From positions 211,940,254 through 212,004,253 of the forward strand of contig NC_061509.1 in assembly GCF_022539505.1 (NCBI RefSeq): a stretch of DNA of 64,000 nt, written 5' to 3'. The stretch comes from Lolium rigidum (taxonomy: Eukaryota; Streptophyta; Magnoliopsida; Poales; Poaceae). Of the stretch, positions 55,012-64,000 are shown piece by piece (positions within the stretch are counted from its first letter, which is position 1; every line of letters begins with the position of its first letter). The translations under genes were made by a program, and so were the position numbers. A model generated the notes under the pieces. That model ran no database searches. It worked only from the letters and a program-made list of their open reading frames with translations, and was not told the DNA's origin.

Positions 55012-56293
55012 ATCGCGACAACTGGATTTTATCATCCGGGCGGGATCCATCATCATCAACAAACATCAAGATCGCATCATCTGTGCGGAAGAATCTGGAG
55101 ACCGATCGCCTACTCATCAATAGCGGCGCGTTCAGAAGTTTGGCATCAAAGATCGATCGATCTAGCCATCCTCGTCGTTCAAGATCTACCATGTCTGATC
55201 AATTAACGCGGTATCCTTTTAGGCGTCGACTCCCGTGGAAGGCGTCGGGCCGTTTCCATACCCGATGTGATAAAAAGCATCACGTCACATGTTGTAGCGA
55301 GGGGCACGCACGTCAACAAGACCAGCTATCGGGCATATGCTACGTGCGCTGAGATGCCATCAAGGCAAGACCAATCAGAACTTGCTTGAATGATTCAACC
55401 AGACCTACGATGGTTGCATGCAAAAGGATCAAATTGTTTCCTGTTACTTCGCGTGGACCAAAGTTTCAAGGTTTCAAGGATGTGAAGCCCATACTTCGGC
55501 AGGAGGATTCACCAAAGACGAGATATCAGCATAGACGGCGGGCAAAAAAAGAGAGAAGAAAAGATTCGTGCCGCAACTCTTCGTTATCGACTGCTCCATA
55601 CTGATGGTGTCATCTTTCCGATGGCCAACAATTTATCTCTGTTTACCCTTCTCCAAGCAAGTCCGCTCCGATGGTCGACGACTCCTCTCTCGACTTACTC
55701 GAGATAAATATCAGATGCTATATTTCCAATTACTACTTGCAAAATTTATTTTAGCCAAATATTTTTTCGGCTTGTTGTTGTTATTTGCGCGCAGATTTCC
55801 GCGCTCCAATACAATTTCAGATCGGAACAAGCTTCGATTACTTCGTCGCGTGCAGTCACATGCTCGGGGGCTCGCCCGCCGCAAACTCGACAGCGCGCAT
55901 TAGCTTTGCTCGGGGGCTCGCCCGCCGTAAACCCGATAACGCGCACCCGCCTCGCTTGGGGGCTCGCCGTCATGAACTCGACGATTCTCTCCTCCATGCC
56001 GACTACTTCCACCGTGTCGAATATTTTGGGCTAAACGCCGCATGGCTTCGCTGCATTGGCTGTGTCCACTTCATCGACTCCGTCTGCCGGACAACCTACT
56101 TCCAAATCGACTCTGCCGCATCCAATAATAAAGCTAAGTGTTATTCTTCCAAGAGTTAACTATTTATTTACTTTCGCACGCCCGACGATCGGGGCTGCGC
56201 CATTACATCGTTACCGCAAATACACTCGATTACTCGGGTACTGCGAATTAAACTCATCGATAACCCGTTCTTCATTCATGTATGCAGTTAAAT

Positions 56294-56306
56294 ATAGCAT
56301 TGACAT
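56294..56306. repeat. Target-site duplication of the Au SINE, left
   Basis: ATAGCATTGACAT, repeated at 56609-56621 after the A run. Confidence 0.93.
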
Positions 56307-56608
56307 GAGAACCAACCTGAGGTTGGGTGGTTAGGAGGATGGTTGTATCCCCAGCCCATCAGAGTTCAAACCCCAGGTTTGACATCTGTGTGTCTCATAA
56401 AAGGCGGAATATTCATTCAGTGGGAGGCGACGTTCCGTCGACGGCGAGGCGCCTGTGGTGACTTCGTCAATTTCAAGATCCAATCCGCCGGCTCAGTCTT
56501 CCGGAGGTGCTCATAGGGGTAGGGTGTGCGTGTGTGCGTTCATAGGGGTGAGTGTATGCGCGTGTATGTGAGCATCTGCTTTTGTACTGTGTTTCTCAAA
56601 AAAAAAAA
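56307..56608 (+). mobile_element. Au SINE
   Basis: A tRNA-derived head (ACCAACCTGAGGTTGGGTGG, GGTTAGGAGGATGG, B-box-like GAGTTCAAACCCC), the characteristic body (GACGTTCCGTCGACGGCGAGG, GTGACTTCGTCAATTTCAAG, GCTCATAGGGGTAGGGTGTG) and the TTGTACTGTGTTTCTC end with an A run. Flanked by a 13-bp duplication. This family is abundant in Triticeae and related plants and moves with LINE machinery. Confidence 0.97.
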
Positions 56609-56914
56609 ATAGCATTGACATACTTGATTATCAAATGCGTAAACACGTCTTTTCCCTGGTTAGAATATTTCAACAATAATTTGTCTTGGATACTAATCCC
56701 TTACTGCAATTTATCTTCGTAAATTTGTTTTTTACTATACGAGAATTTGTTGGTTATGATAGACAAGACCATTTACTTTGATATTGGAAAAGTTGTGCAC
56801 ATATGCGATATGGCCAAGCACTACCATGCGTGAGGGAAAGAAACATTACCATTGTTTGCGTGGATTTTGCGGCAAGTTATATAATACTGACTTGATGCAC
56901 TTCCGGATCAGTGA

Positions 56915-57415
56915 ATTTATCTTCTTCGGCTCTGAATATATTTTCCCCGACTCAGTGGATTTATTTTCTTCAGCTTAGTGGATTTATCTTCTTCGACTCT
57001 GGATATATCTTCCTAGGCTCAATGGATTTATCTTCTTCGGCTTACTGGATTTATCTTTTTCGGATTCCTCTTATAAGGTTATCATTGGTTTCCTCTAATA
57101 TAGTACTACCCGACAAATTGCCAGGTCACTAGATTTATCATCTATGATTATTACTGGATTTATTTTCTTCGGGTCAATGCATTCATCCTCTATGATATCG
57201 GCGGATTCATCTTCCATATATGCTTCATATTTAATGGTGTAATCTTCAATGTGGATTCATCTCAAATACTTCATCTTGGATTAATCTCCAGTACTTCATC
57301 TTTAATGGCCTAATCTTCAACGGTTTAATCTTCAAATGATTTCATCTCCAATGGTGTAAATTTCCAGTGGATTCATATTATATTATTGTCAATGGCTTCA
57401 TCCTAAATGGCTTCA
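56915..57415 (+). repeat. Degenerate ~30-bp tandem repeats in the LTR element
   Basis: Units of the type (a)gtggatttatcttcttcggct recur from 56915 to about 57070 and more loosely (ggattcatctt, ggcttcatc) to 57415. Confidence 0.7.
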
Positions 57416-57582
57416 CCTTATATGACGTCGCGACTCCGTCAACTTCTTCCGACATCACGGCTAACACTCGAAGGCTCGACAACGATTTCGCCGCGGGTCA
57501 CAACTGCGAAATGGCGCCTAAGCAACAATCATGACATCACCCCAACAGCGCTCGGGGGCTCGGCTATTTCTTCATCAACAAT

Positions 57583-58425
57583 TTGGCGGCATCTATTTTC
57601 GCTATTTGGTGGTTTCTACTTCGGCTCGACTTCTTTTCTGCACTCGAAGACTTCACGCGCGTCGACTCCGTCGTGCCCAATAAGCTAAGTGTTTCTTTAT
57701 TTTACATAAAGTTGATTATCATTTACTTTCGCCGCACCCGACACTCGGGAGCTGCACGGCATAAATTCACTTTACATATCATTGAATCCAAGCGTCTGAC
57801 ACCGCATGCGAAAAAGAGAGTCAAGGAAAATATAAAAAAAAATTTATTTATTTGTGCAGGAGGAAGCAAATTCCAAAGTATACAAGTTCTTGAGCCTATG
57901 CCCGGATGCACGCTCCCGACCATAGACTCGGGGGCTACTCCCATCGGGAGCGCTGGTCGCGCACCCGATGAAATCTTCTTCAGGGAGGAACCCAACGAAA
58001 TCTTCTTCAGGGTGGAACCCGACGAAATCTTCTTCAAGGATGAACCCGACGAAATCTTCTTCAGGGAGGAACCCGATGAAATTGTCTTCAAGGATGAACC
58101 CGATGAAATCTTCTTCAGGGAGGAAACCGATGAAATTGTCTTCAAGGATGAACCCGATGAAATTGTCTTCAAGAGAGAACCCGACAAAATTTCTTCAAGA
58201 GGGAACCCAACGAAATTTTCTTCAAGACAGAACCCGAAGAAATTTTCTTCAAGGAGGAACTCGACGAAATTTTTCAAGGTGGAACCCAAAAAAAAGGAGG
58301 GTGGAAAAATCTTCGGGTTCATTGACTCGTCATTTATTCCGATCAAGAGCATCAGCGAAGTATCTGACAACAATATAGAAGAATCCAATATATTCGGCTA
58401 TCCCATCACGCCGCGAAAAATATAG
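57583..58425 (+). CDS. 280-aa frame with (PDEIFFxEE) repeats in the LTR element
   Basis: An open frame across 57964-58284, where twelve 27-bp units encode nine-residue repeats of consensus PDEIFF(K/R)xE, acidic and Phe-rich. Two late units have lost one or two bases and the frame changes within them (PDKISSRGNPTKF). The part before the array (57583-57960) shows no domain. It is not gag or pol. The frame could be a by-product of repeat expansion in a multiple of three; translation is unproven. Confidence 0.3.
   Translation: MAASIFAIWWFLLRLDFFSALEDFTRVDSVVPNKLSVSLFYIKLIIIYFRRTRHSGAARHKFTLHIIESKRLTPHAKKRVKENIKKNLFICAGGSKFQSIQVLEPMPGCTLPTIDSGATPIGSAGRAPDEIFFREEPNEIFFRVEPDEIFFKDEPDEIFFREEPDEIVFKDEPDEIFFREETDEIVFKDEPDEIVFKREPDKISSRGNPTKFSSRQNPKKFSSRRNSTKFFKVEPKKKEGGKIFGFIDSSFIPIKSISEVSDNNIEESNIFGYPITPRKI
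57964..58284 (+). repeat. 27-bp tandem repeat, 12 units
   Basis: Unit cccgatgaaatcttcttcaagg(a/g)(t/g)gaa. Units start at 57964, 57991, 58018, 58045, 58072, 58099, 58126, 58153, 58180, 58206, 58233 and 58260. Alternating REE/KDE versions suggest a higher-order two-unit (54-bp) expansion. Confidence 0.9.
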
Positions 58426-59272
58426 AAGAGCCCGAAAAATGGGTCATTACATCAGCCGAATAAGGCGCTAGACAACATATTCTCGGAGCGCGTCGCCACA
58501 GTAAAAACTCCGAATTCCATAACTCGTAAAAAGGCCAGGAAGGTAAGACCCTAGGATCCGTCCTGTGTGGCATGGCGTCGCACCCGAATGCGCTCTGCCA
58601 CTTTATCCACATCAATAGATGTGAAGAAAAATCCCAGCGGACGCGCTGTGGACCGATAATTTTGTTGGAATTCAGTTTCGGTAAGTCCTAAAGCGGCACG
58701 TTTTGAATTACGCCACTATCCCGAATTTGTGTCCGGGGGCGCGAGTTTGAAGTAGGTTTATATGGATTTGCCACTAGAGCAATTAACTGGTACCTGATCT
58801 GTCAGATGAACCAGCCGCATTTACCAATATCCATGTACAATATATTTCACGAAGAAAATATAGTGTCTCTTTGGTCTCGAAGAATTTGAAATAGAGAAAA
58901 AGCACGGAAATTTCATTCGATTCTCTAAATATATAAAAGTTTGTAGACTCAACTCGACTCTACGACTCGAGTGGAGCCTACTCCCATCGGGAGCACATGG
59001 ATTTCATTAAATCCTCCAACAGGAGTCGATAAAAAGAGGGGTTGCGCCCAGAAATATAGTCAAGTTCTTCATCGAGTAGTGCAACTTGAGTCTATGCCCA
59101 AGTGCACCCGATAGAAAAATAACTTCGAGAATCGTCGACATCATCTACGATACACATGATCTACGACATTGACCTGATGTATTTCCAGATTAATGGCCTC
59201 GCTTTGTATATCTTCGACTTCGAAGATGATTATGATGGGAGTCTCTACGCAAGTCTTCAACTTCCCTAGACA

Positions 59273-59284
59273 CTCGGGGGCTAC
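59273..59284 (+). other. Polypurine-like tract of the LTR element
   Basis: CTCGGGGGCTAC directly abuts the 3' LTR. Confidence 0.7.
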
Positions 59285-59661
59285 TGTCATGGGCATACCC
59301 TTCAAGTACCTATTATTACCATACCCGGCTCGTCCCAATATGGAGAAGGCCCAAGAAGGCAACCCGAAGTAGTCGACAAGGACTCTTGTAAAACCTTAGG
59401 CTGGTTGCATATATAAAGCTAGCCAGGGCACCCATTGAGGAGCGGACAACAGATAGACAACATAACTCCGCCTACGGCGGCACCCTGTAAACATACTTAT
59501 TATCACATACTAGATTGCTAGCAGCACGTAGGGATCCTCTACCAAGAGGACCCGAAGCTGGGTATATCGTGTGTCCAATCTCGCTCCCGGAATCTCCATC
59601 GTCGCTCTTCCCGAAACTAAAGTCTACAATACGTAGGCATTGGCGAGGTGATCCCTCGTCA
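59285..59661 (+). repeat. 3' LTR (377 bp)
   Basis: TGTCATGGGCATACCC...ATCCCTCGTCA, followed by CCCAC. Confidence 0.93.
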
Positions 59662-59666
59662 CCCAC

Positions 59667-62236
59667 TATTGGTTGAGGTTGTGGTTATGAGATTGTCTCC
59701 CCATGTATATGTTCACTCTCTCCCTCTTGACCAGCTCCATGAGCCGAAAAATGGTCAAGATCTTCGAATAATATGCTTATATCAGTCTTATCTCCATAAA
59801 ATTGTTCAGATTCCCGAAAAATGACATCCATGCTCACAAATGTCCTTCGTTCAGAAGGACTCCAACACTTGTAACCTCTTTGTCCAGACGAATACCCAAG
59901 AAAAATACATTTCAGAGCTCGAGCAGTTTGTTCACTGATGGCCTGTGATCTCTAACAAAGCAAGTGCATCAAAATAATTTTGGAGGAACAACAAAAGTAT
60001 TATCCTTTAGAATTAATTCACATGGTGACTTCATACCTATCACCCTCAATGGCGACGTACGGTTGATCAAATAGGTTGTAGTCAGGATAGCTTCCTCCAT
60101 AGGAATTCAGGCACATTCATGGTGAACATTAAGGCCCGAGCAACCTCCAATATGTGACGGTTTTTCCTTTCAGCAACACCATTCTGTTGAGGCGTACCTG
60201 GACATGATGTTTGATGCAAGATTCCTTGCTCAGACATGAAAGCACCAAATATTTTGTTAAACCATTGTCAGTGCGAATAGCTTGTATTTGTACATTGAAC
60301 CGATTCTTCACAAGAGCATGGAATTTTTTGAAACACTGGCACAGTTCATCCTTATGTCGCTTGAGATACATCAAAGTCATCCGTGAGTAACAATAAATAA
60401 AGGTTACAAAATACTTTGCACCACTTATAGATACCACTGAACATGTCCATACATCAGAATGAACCAACACAAAAGGAGATATAATTTTGATCCCCTTACT
60501 CACATAGGAGGTTCTAGTGTGTTTGGCATACTCACAAGCATCACACTTGAGCTTGCTTCTGTCAACACCACTCATTACATCAGGAAATATTTGATACATT
60601 TTATCGAAAGATGATTGTCCCATTCGACATTGATGAATTAGAGCTCTAGTTTCATTGTCTTCAGTGACAGCCACTAGTCCTTGATTCGCATCCTGGCTAG
60701 GCACGCTGCGGTCCATGTACCACAATCCTCTATGCCTGATCCCAGTCCCAAACTTCCTGCTCGTCACCCTCTCTTATATCGACCACATATATTTGTTAAT
60801 GGTAACTTCACAGTCAATTTGATCAACCAGCGCACTGAAAGGCAGGCACATACAACATTGATGGTAGTTTTAACTTTTAACTGTCCCAACTCCTCTAATA
60901 GGTTGTGCCGTGCGATCTGTTGTATGTATAGTCTCCTAATATGCCGGGGGATATCGAATATAGGATTTAAATTCTTTCAGTTTGGATGCCCCTGAGTCTA
61001 AAACTCATCCTCTATTAATTGAATGTGCTGCATTCTCTGTGTTACCTTTATTTGTGTCTACAAAGTTGGTGAAATTGCCAAAGCTTGAAGTAGTAGCTTC
61101 TGGTCCCTCTCTAGGCTCTCCAGTTAGTGGTTGTTTGCCTTCACTTGATGCAGGCATATTTGCTCTGTGAGCACCTTCTCCATGCCGAGGACCAGCAACC
61201 CAGCCACGACCACCTCTGTTGGTGTTGCCACCCCAACCACGACCACATCATTGGTTGTAACCACCATTGTATCCTCTTCCTCTTCCCCTGATTGATGCAT
61301 TACAAAATCTGCTTATGTGTCCTGGTTCACCAAAGGTAAAGCAGTGTTTCTTTCCTTGTAGTCATTGCAAAGGCGGACTGCATTGGTTGTTCGCTGCCTC
61401 CAGCAGATTTCAGACGAAACTCCTCTTGTGACATGGCGGCAATAGCTTCGTCAAGAGAAGGAAGCTTGGGTTGGTGCAGTAAAGCAGCACATCAGCACGT
61501 CAGTAACCACACAATCTAAATGAGGGATCTCAAGAGGATCACAATGATCCAAATCAGCCCAGAGACACTGCAAGTCAGCCACATATGCCATCAGGCCCTT
61601 CTCACCTTGATGCAAATCATGCATTGCGTCCTCAATCTGCGCCATTAGCATCAGATTTCCTTTACCAGATTACATTTTTGACAAAGTACTCCATACCTCC
61701 GAGGCATTTGGAAGACCCTCGGTTGAAGCAGCAATAGAAGGGGTCAAAGAGTTCAGCAGCCAGGCAAAGATCAACGAGTCTTTCACACTCCATTTCTTCC
61801 AATCTGCACTCTCCTTATCCTCCGGTTCAGTAGCGCTTCCCTGAACATGCCCAACCAGACCCTTTGTTCTAAGAATGAACAATCCTCACCTCGACCAACT
61901 CAGGTAATTGCTCATCCCTTCTAGCTTCACTTCATTGGGCATGAGCTCCGCCTTCTGCACCACCTCTGCCTGTGGAACACGAGCAACACCCCCATCAGCG
62001 GAAGTGCTCTCTGCATTATTGGCCACAAGAAGTTGTGCGAGCTTCTCAAGAGCTGTTGTGAGCTTGTCCTCCATCTTGCACAGCACGTCACTCCTCCACG
62101 AAACTTCCTCTCCTTCCCACTTGCAGCACCAGCAGCGCTGCCTCCCCCATCTCAGGCCACTCCTTAGGCCGCTGATACAATCACCATCACCTCCGCCGCT
62201 GGCACCACCATAGCCACCTCCATTGTCCCTTGCTCT
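59667..62236 (-). pseudogene. Copia gag, zinc knuckle and integrase
   Basis: Reading from 62236 downward on the minus strand: gag start (MEDKLTTALEKLAQLLVANN), LEGMSNYLSWSR, LRTKGLVGHVQG and EDKESADWKKWSVKDSLIFAWLLNS (gag core), then DLHQGEKGLMAYVADLQCLW. The zinc knuckle at 61302-61343 reads CFTFGEPGHISRFC, so the second Cys is replaced by Phe. The GAG-pre-integrase and integrase (60129-60767) show LIHQCRMGQSSFDKM, CDACEYAKHTR, VHSDVWT and IRTDNG (catalytic Asp residues). Frameshifts and stops separate the pieces. The rest of pol continues at 54607. Confidence 0.88.
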
Positions 62237-62243
62237 GATACTG

Positions 62244-62403
62244 TGTGGAGCAAAGAAAGTAGCTAACCTGATTTATTCTATGGTGTGGCGGCTAGGATAG
62301 GAACCCTGAACAAGCCCCTTATATAGCCCCTTAAGGTAACTCTTTAATTGGGCCACATGGGCCAGGAAGGTAAGGTACAAAACAGCCCAATAACTCTTCA
62401 ACA
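62244..62403 (-). repeat. 5' LTR of the copia element (160 bp)
   Basis: The minus strand starts TGTTGAAGAG at 62403 and ends CTCCACA at 62244, with GGGGCTATATAAGG as the TATA region. Confidence 0.8.
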
Positions 62404-63425
62404 TCTAGTTTGTCATATATGATAAGATTTACTAGTGCATCTGTGTTGTTTCTTTCGTTAATTAAACTCATCCGAAAATTGCTTAAAATTCCAACAGCTA
62501 TCGTGTATAGAACGATGCACTTGCTTGATCTTAAAGGATGAATGAACAAAATTAGCACAAGTTTAAGGAATAATAACAAGGGAAAACAAATGAAGCCCTA
62601 GCTAACATGGGGAGAAGCCTCCAAACGGGATAGTTTAGGGGATTAAACAGACTCATCTTTGCATTTAAGGATGGCTATGCGGCTAAGAAATATCACCCCT
62701 GTTCCGAAATGTAAGCTTTTGCGGAATGGGGGTAGTATGATATATCAGCAACCAAACAAGCTTGGAGGGAATCGGCATGGCCATATACCAGTGGTGCTGC
62801 AGCAGGAGAGGCCTGGGTACCTTTCTACCAGCATTGCTTTGCTACTTGCAAAATTGATTCAGCGTGGGAAGTACAAAATGGAATAACTGTGCTATGTGAA
62901 CTTCCTTTGTCGGCTTTCATTAGTTAACATGGAATACTTTGGCAATTTAACAAGATCTATTACATTTAGTGTTTTTCGCATGTAATTTAACAAGAAACGA
63001 TTTCTGCATGACGGCCTCATACTTTTGGATATCCATGATGCAAACAAAGAAGATTGTAAAGCAGGCGGCAAGGTTTTACTTTTGTGAGGAGCATTGTGTA
63101 ATGGGACATGTAAGAGGATTAAATTAAAGTTTGGGTGAAACCCAATATAATTGCAATGGTATACAATGATACAGCCAGAATCCGGGTAGACTCCAAACCA
63201 TAGATGCCCGATTAAATTTTAGATCGGGTTGCAACGACATGGGCCCTTCTCTAGTACTAGAAACTTGGGCACAAGCTTCGGGAGTAATAACAAATGAAGT
63301 TTAACAGCATGCTAATATTCTAACTCTCCAAAACAAGTGATTTCAGTACCCAGGTCGGCAGAATTCATAAGTAAGACACTGTGAGACGAGAAATTGGCAA
63401 GAGTAGAAGGGGGGCGAGGAGTGGA
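62404..63425 (-). other. Presumed intron 1 of the GT77-like pseudogene, 5' part
   Basis: No gene recognised. At 62693-62735 a very short structure (CACCCCTGTTCCGAAATGTAAGC...GCGGAATGGGGGTAGTA) looks like a deletion derivative of a Stowaway MITE. Confidence 0.4.
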
Positions 63426-63718
63426 AGCTCACCGGATCATCGGCGGGGATGGGGTCGAGGTCGCCGTCCTCCTCGGGCACCATAACTGGAGGGCGCGGCG
63501 GGTCCAAATCCCGCCAGAGCCGTAGATCCCGGTCGATCTGCACCGGCGGAGGCGCATTCGACACGACGGCTCGGTACAGCACGGCGCAAGGCAGCGCGAC
63601 GGCCGCGGCGAGGAGAAGCACCGCCGCGGCTCTCCGGAGCGCCTACGCGGGCGGAGGAGGCGACCTCGAGAGGACAGCGAGGCGGTGGAGGGAGGGTTTG
63701 GCGCGACGGCATCGCCAT
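63426..63718 (-). pseudogene. GT77-like transferase pseudogene, exon 1
   Basis: Minus-strand ATG at 63718 opens MAMPSRQTLPPPPRCPLEVA. The frame shifts near 63630 into AAAVLLLAAAVALPCAVLYR, a type II signal anchor, then VQIDRDLRLWRDLDPPRPPV and PIPADDP with a donor site CCG/GTGAGC (donor at 63432-63437 region). Exon 2 at 50697 begins in the matching phase (DCDYPQLGQVLQEA). This is the expected N-terminus of a Golgi GT77-type protein: short cytoplasmic tail, one membrane anchor, stem. The pairing with the 50-kb exons is inferred from order, strand, phase and family layout. Another GC-rich frame overlaps it. Confidence 0.6.
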
Positions 63719-63933
63719 TGCGAGAGGGGCGGCGTCGGCGACGGCGGCGGCGCGTACGAGTGAGTCACCAGCGTAACGGTTCCTCGAAGGCGGAGACTCA
63801 TAGTTCTCCGTAAACATACCTTGTAAGCGTAAACCGCTTCCTTAAAGGCGGAAGTACTTTCAGGATCCTTCGTTCATCCTAAGTCAAACCATATCAAGTT
63901 TGAACATATTCTTTAACAAACCAAAAAATACTA

Positions 63934-64000
63934 CTCCCTCCGACTAGATTTAGGTGTCCGAGCGTTATTTTTACGAAAACCCCCTTCGCTTTTTCCCGAC
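63934..64000. mobile_element. Stowaway-like element, left end, cut by the window edge
   Basis: TA then CTCCCTCCGACTAGATTTAG, and the inner block TTTTACGAAAACCCCCTT shared with 47250-47325. The remainder is outside the window. Confidence 0.65.

Larger units (their letters stand above)
55863..57938 (+). other. Five internal echoes of the polypurine-like tract CTCGGGGGCT
   Basis: CTCGGGGGCT occurs at 55863, 55909, 57551 and 57927, and CTTGGGGGCT at 55955; the first three (55863-55966) lie within repeated ~46-bp modules. The copy abutting the 3' LTR is at 59273-59284. Confidence 0.85.
54613..59661 (+). mobile_element. Non-autonomous LTR retrotransposon inserted in the copia element
   Basis: 5049 bp with LTRs 54613-54992 and 59285-59661, a primer site, a polypurine-like tract and CCCAC duplications. 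Removing the Au SINE leaves about 4.7 kb. No gag or pol motif is visible. The interior carries two tandem-repeat arrays and several copies of CTCGGGGGCT, the tract that abuts the 3' LTR. It probably depends on an autonomous partner for mobility. Confidence 0.93.
52095..62403 (-). mobile_element. Ty1/copia retrotransposon, interrupted by two insertions
   Basis: Element ends are TGTGGAGC (52095) and CTTCAACA (62403) with TCTAG on both sides. The 5' LTR is 62244-62403 (160 bp), followed on the minus strand by a tRNA-Met-like primer site AGTATCAGAGC. Gag, integrase, RT and RNase H follow in copia order. Excluding the Stowaway (53650-54067) and the LTR element (54613-59661), about 4.8 kb remain, near normal size. 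Stops, frameshifts and a 157-bp tandem duplication show decay. It lies in the sense orientation within the presumed intron of the GT77-like pseudogene. Confidence 0.9.

Noticed and set aside
57723..58388. A 221-codon minus-strand Ser/Gly-rich repeat frame
   Set aside because: Antisense shadow of the 27-bp repeat array; the repeat unit is a multiple of three, so several frames stay open.

Overview
This window is repeat-rich nuclear DNA from a pooid grass (Triticeae or a close relative). The evidence is the complement of grass elements: an Au SINE, Stowaway-type MITEs, a SMART-like TRIM, a CACTA end with GTGGCGCAC subterminal repeats, LTR elements primed by tRNA-Asp, and L1-type LINEs. Only one gene looks intact, an ATL-type RING-H2 E3 ligase at 30334-30882 on the minus strand. 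A second host gene, a GT77-like nucleotide-diphospho-sugar transferase, is present as a broken, transposon-inflated pseudogene on the minus strand, with exon 1 near 63.4-63.7 kb and later exons at 49.6-50.7 kb. Most other open frames are transposon coding sequence or chance frames in GC-rich DNA.

Left part (1-31 kb). A CACTA end (1-181) is inserted in an LTR element called E0 here (182-3371). After a GC-rich repeat and poorly recognisable DNA comes a four-level nest whose levels above the copia remnant are all proven by target-site duplications. A minus-strand copia remnant (7170-7812 / 26040-26160) is split by LINE-A (7829-26023, 16-bp duplication). LINE-A is split inside ORF2 by LTR element E1 (9913-23460, duplication GTGTC). 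The 3' LTR of E1 is split by the related, inverted element E2 (15621-22499, duplication TGAGC). E0, E1 and E2 share LTR starts, a 3' polypurine-like tract and small conserved frames. None encodes a recognisable pol, so they look non-autonomous. An AT-rich tandem array of about eleven ~105-bp units lies at 28186-29310.

Middle (30-48 kb). The RING gene has a clear TATA box, and a full-length but decayed L1-type LINE-B (31037-38294, 15-bp duplication) is inserted directly against it. The original upstream promoter is now 7.3 kb away. Further right are a truncated LINE-A relative, several MITEs, a set of dispersed promoter-like duplications, and an orphan promoter-like cluster near 44.85-44.89 kb.

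Right part (48-64 kb). The GT77-like pseudogene has lost its frame in several places. Its first intron appears to hold a minus-strand copia element (52095-62403, duplication TCTAG). That element is itself interrupted by a Stowaway MITE (53650-54067) and by a plus-strand non-autonomous LTR element (54613-59661, duplication CCCAC). The latter carries two tandem-repeat arrays and an Au SINE (56307-56608). A SMART-like TRIM lies downstream of the pseudogene, and another Stowaway-like element begins at the right edge.

The most interesting structural signals are: repeated internal echoes of the 3' polypurine-like tract in two unrelated LTR families, with a perfect hairpin at one echo; the LINE wedged next to the TATA box of the only intact gene; and the modular exchange among E0, E1 and E2.
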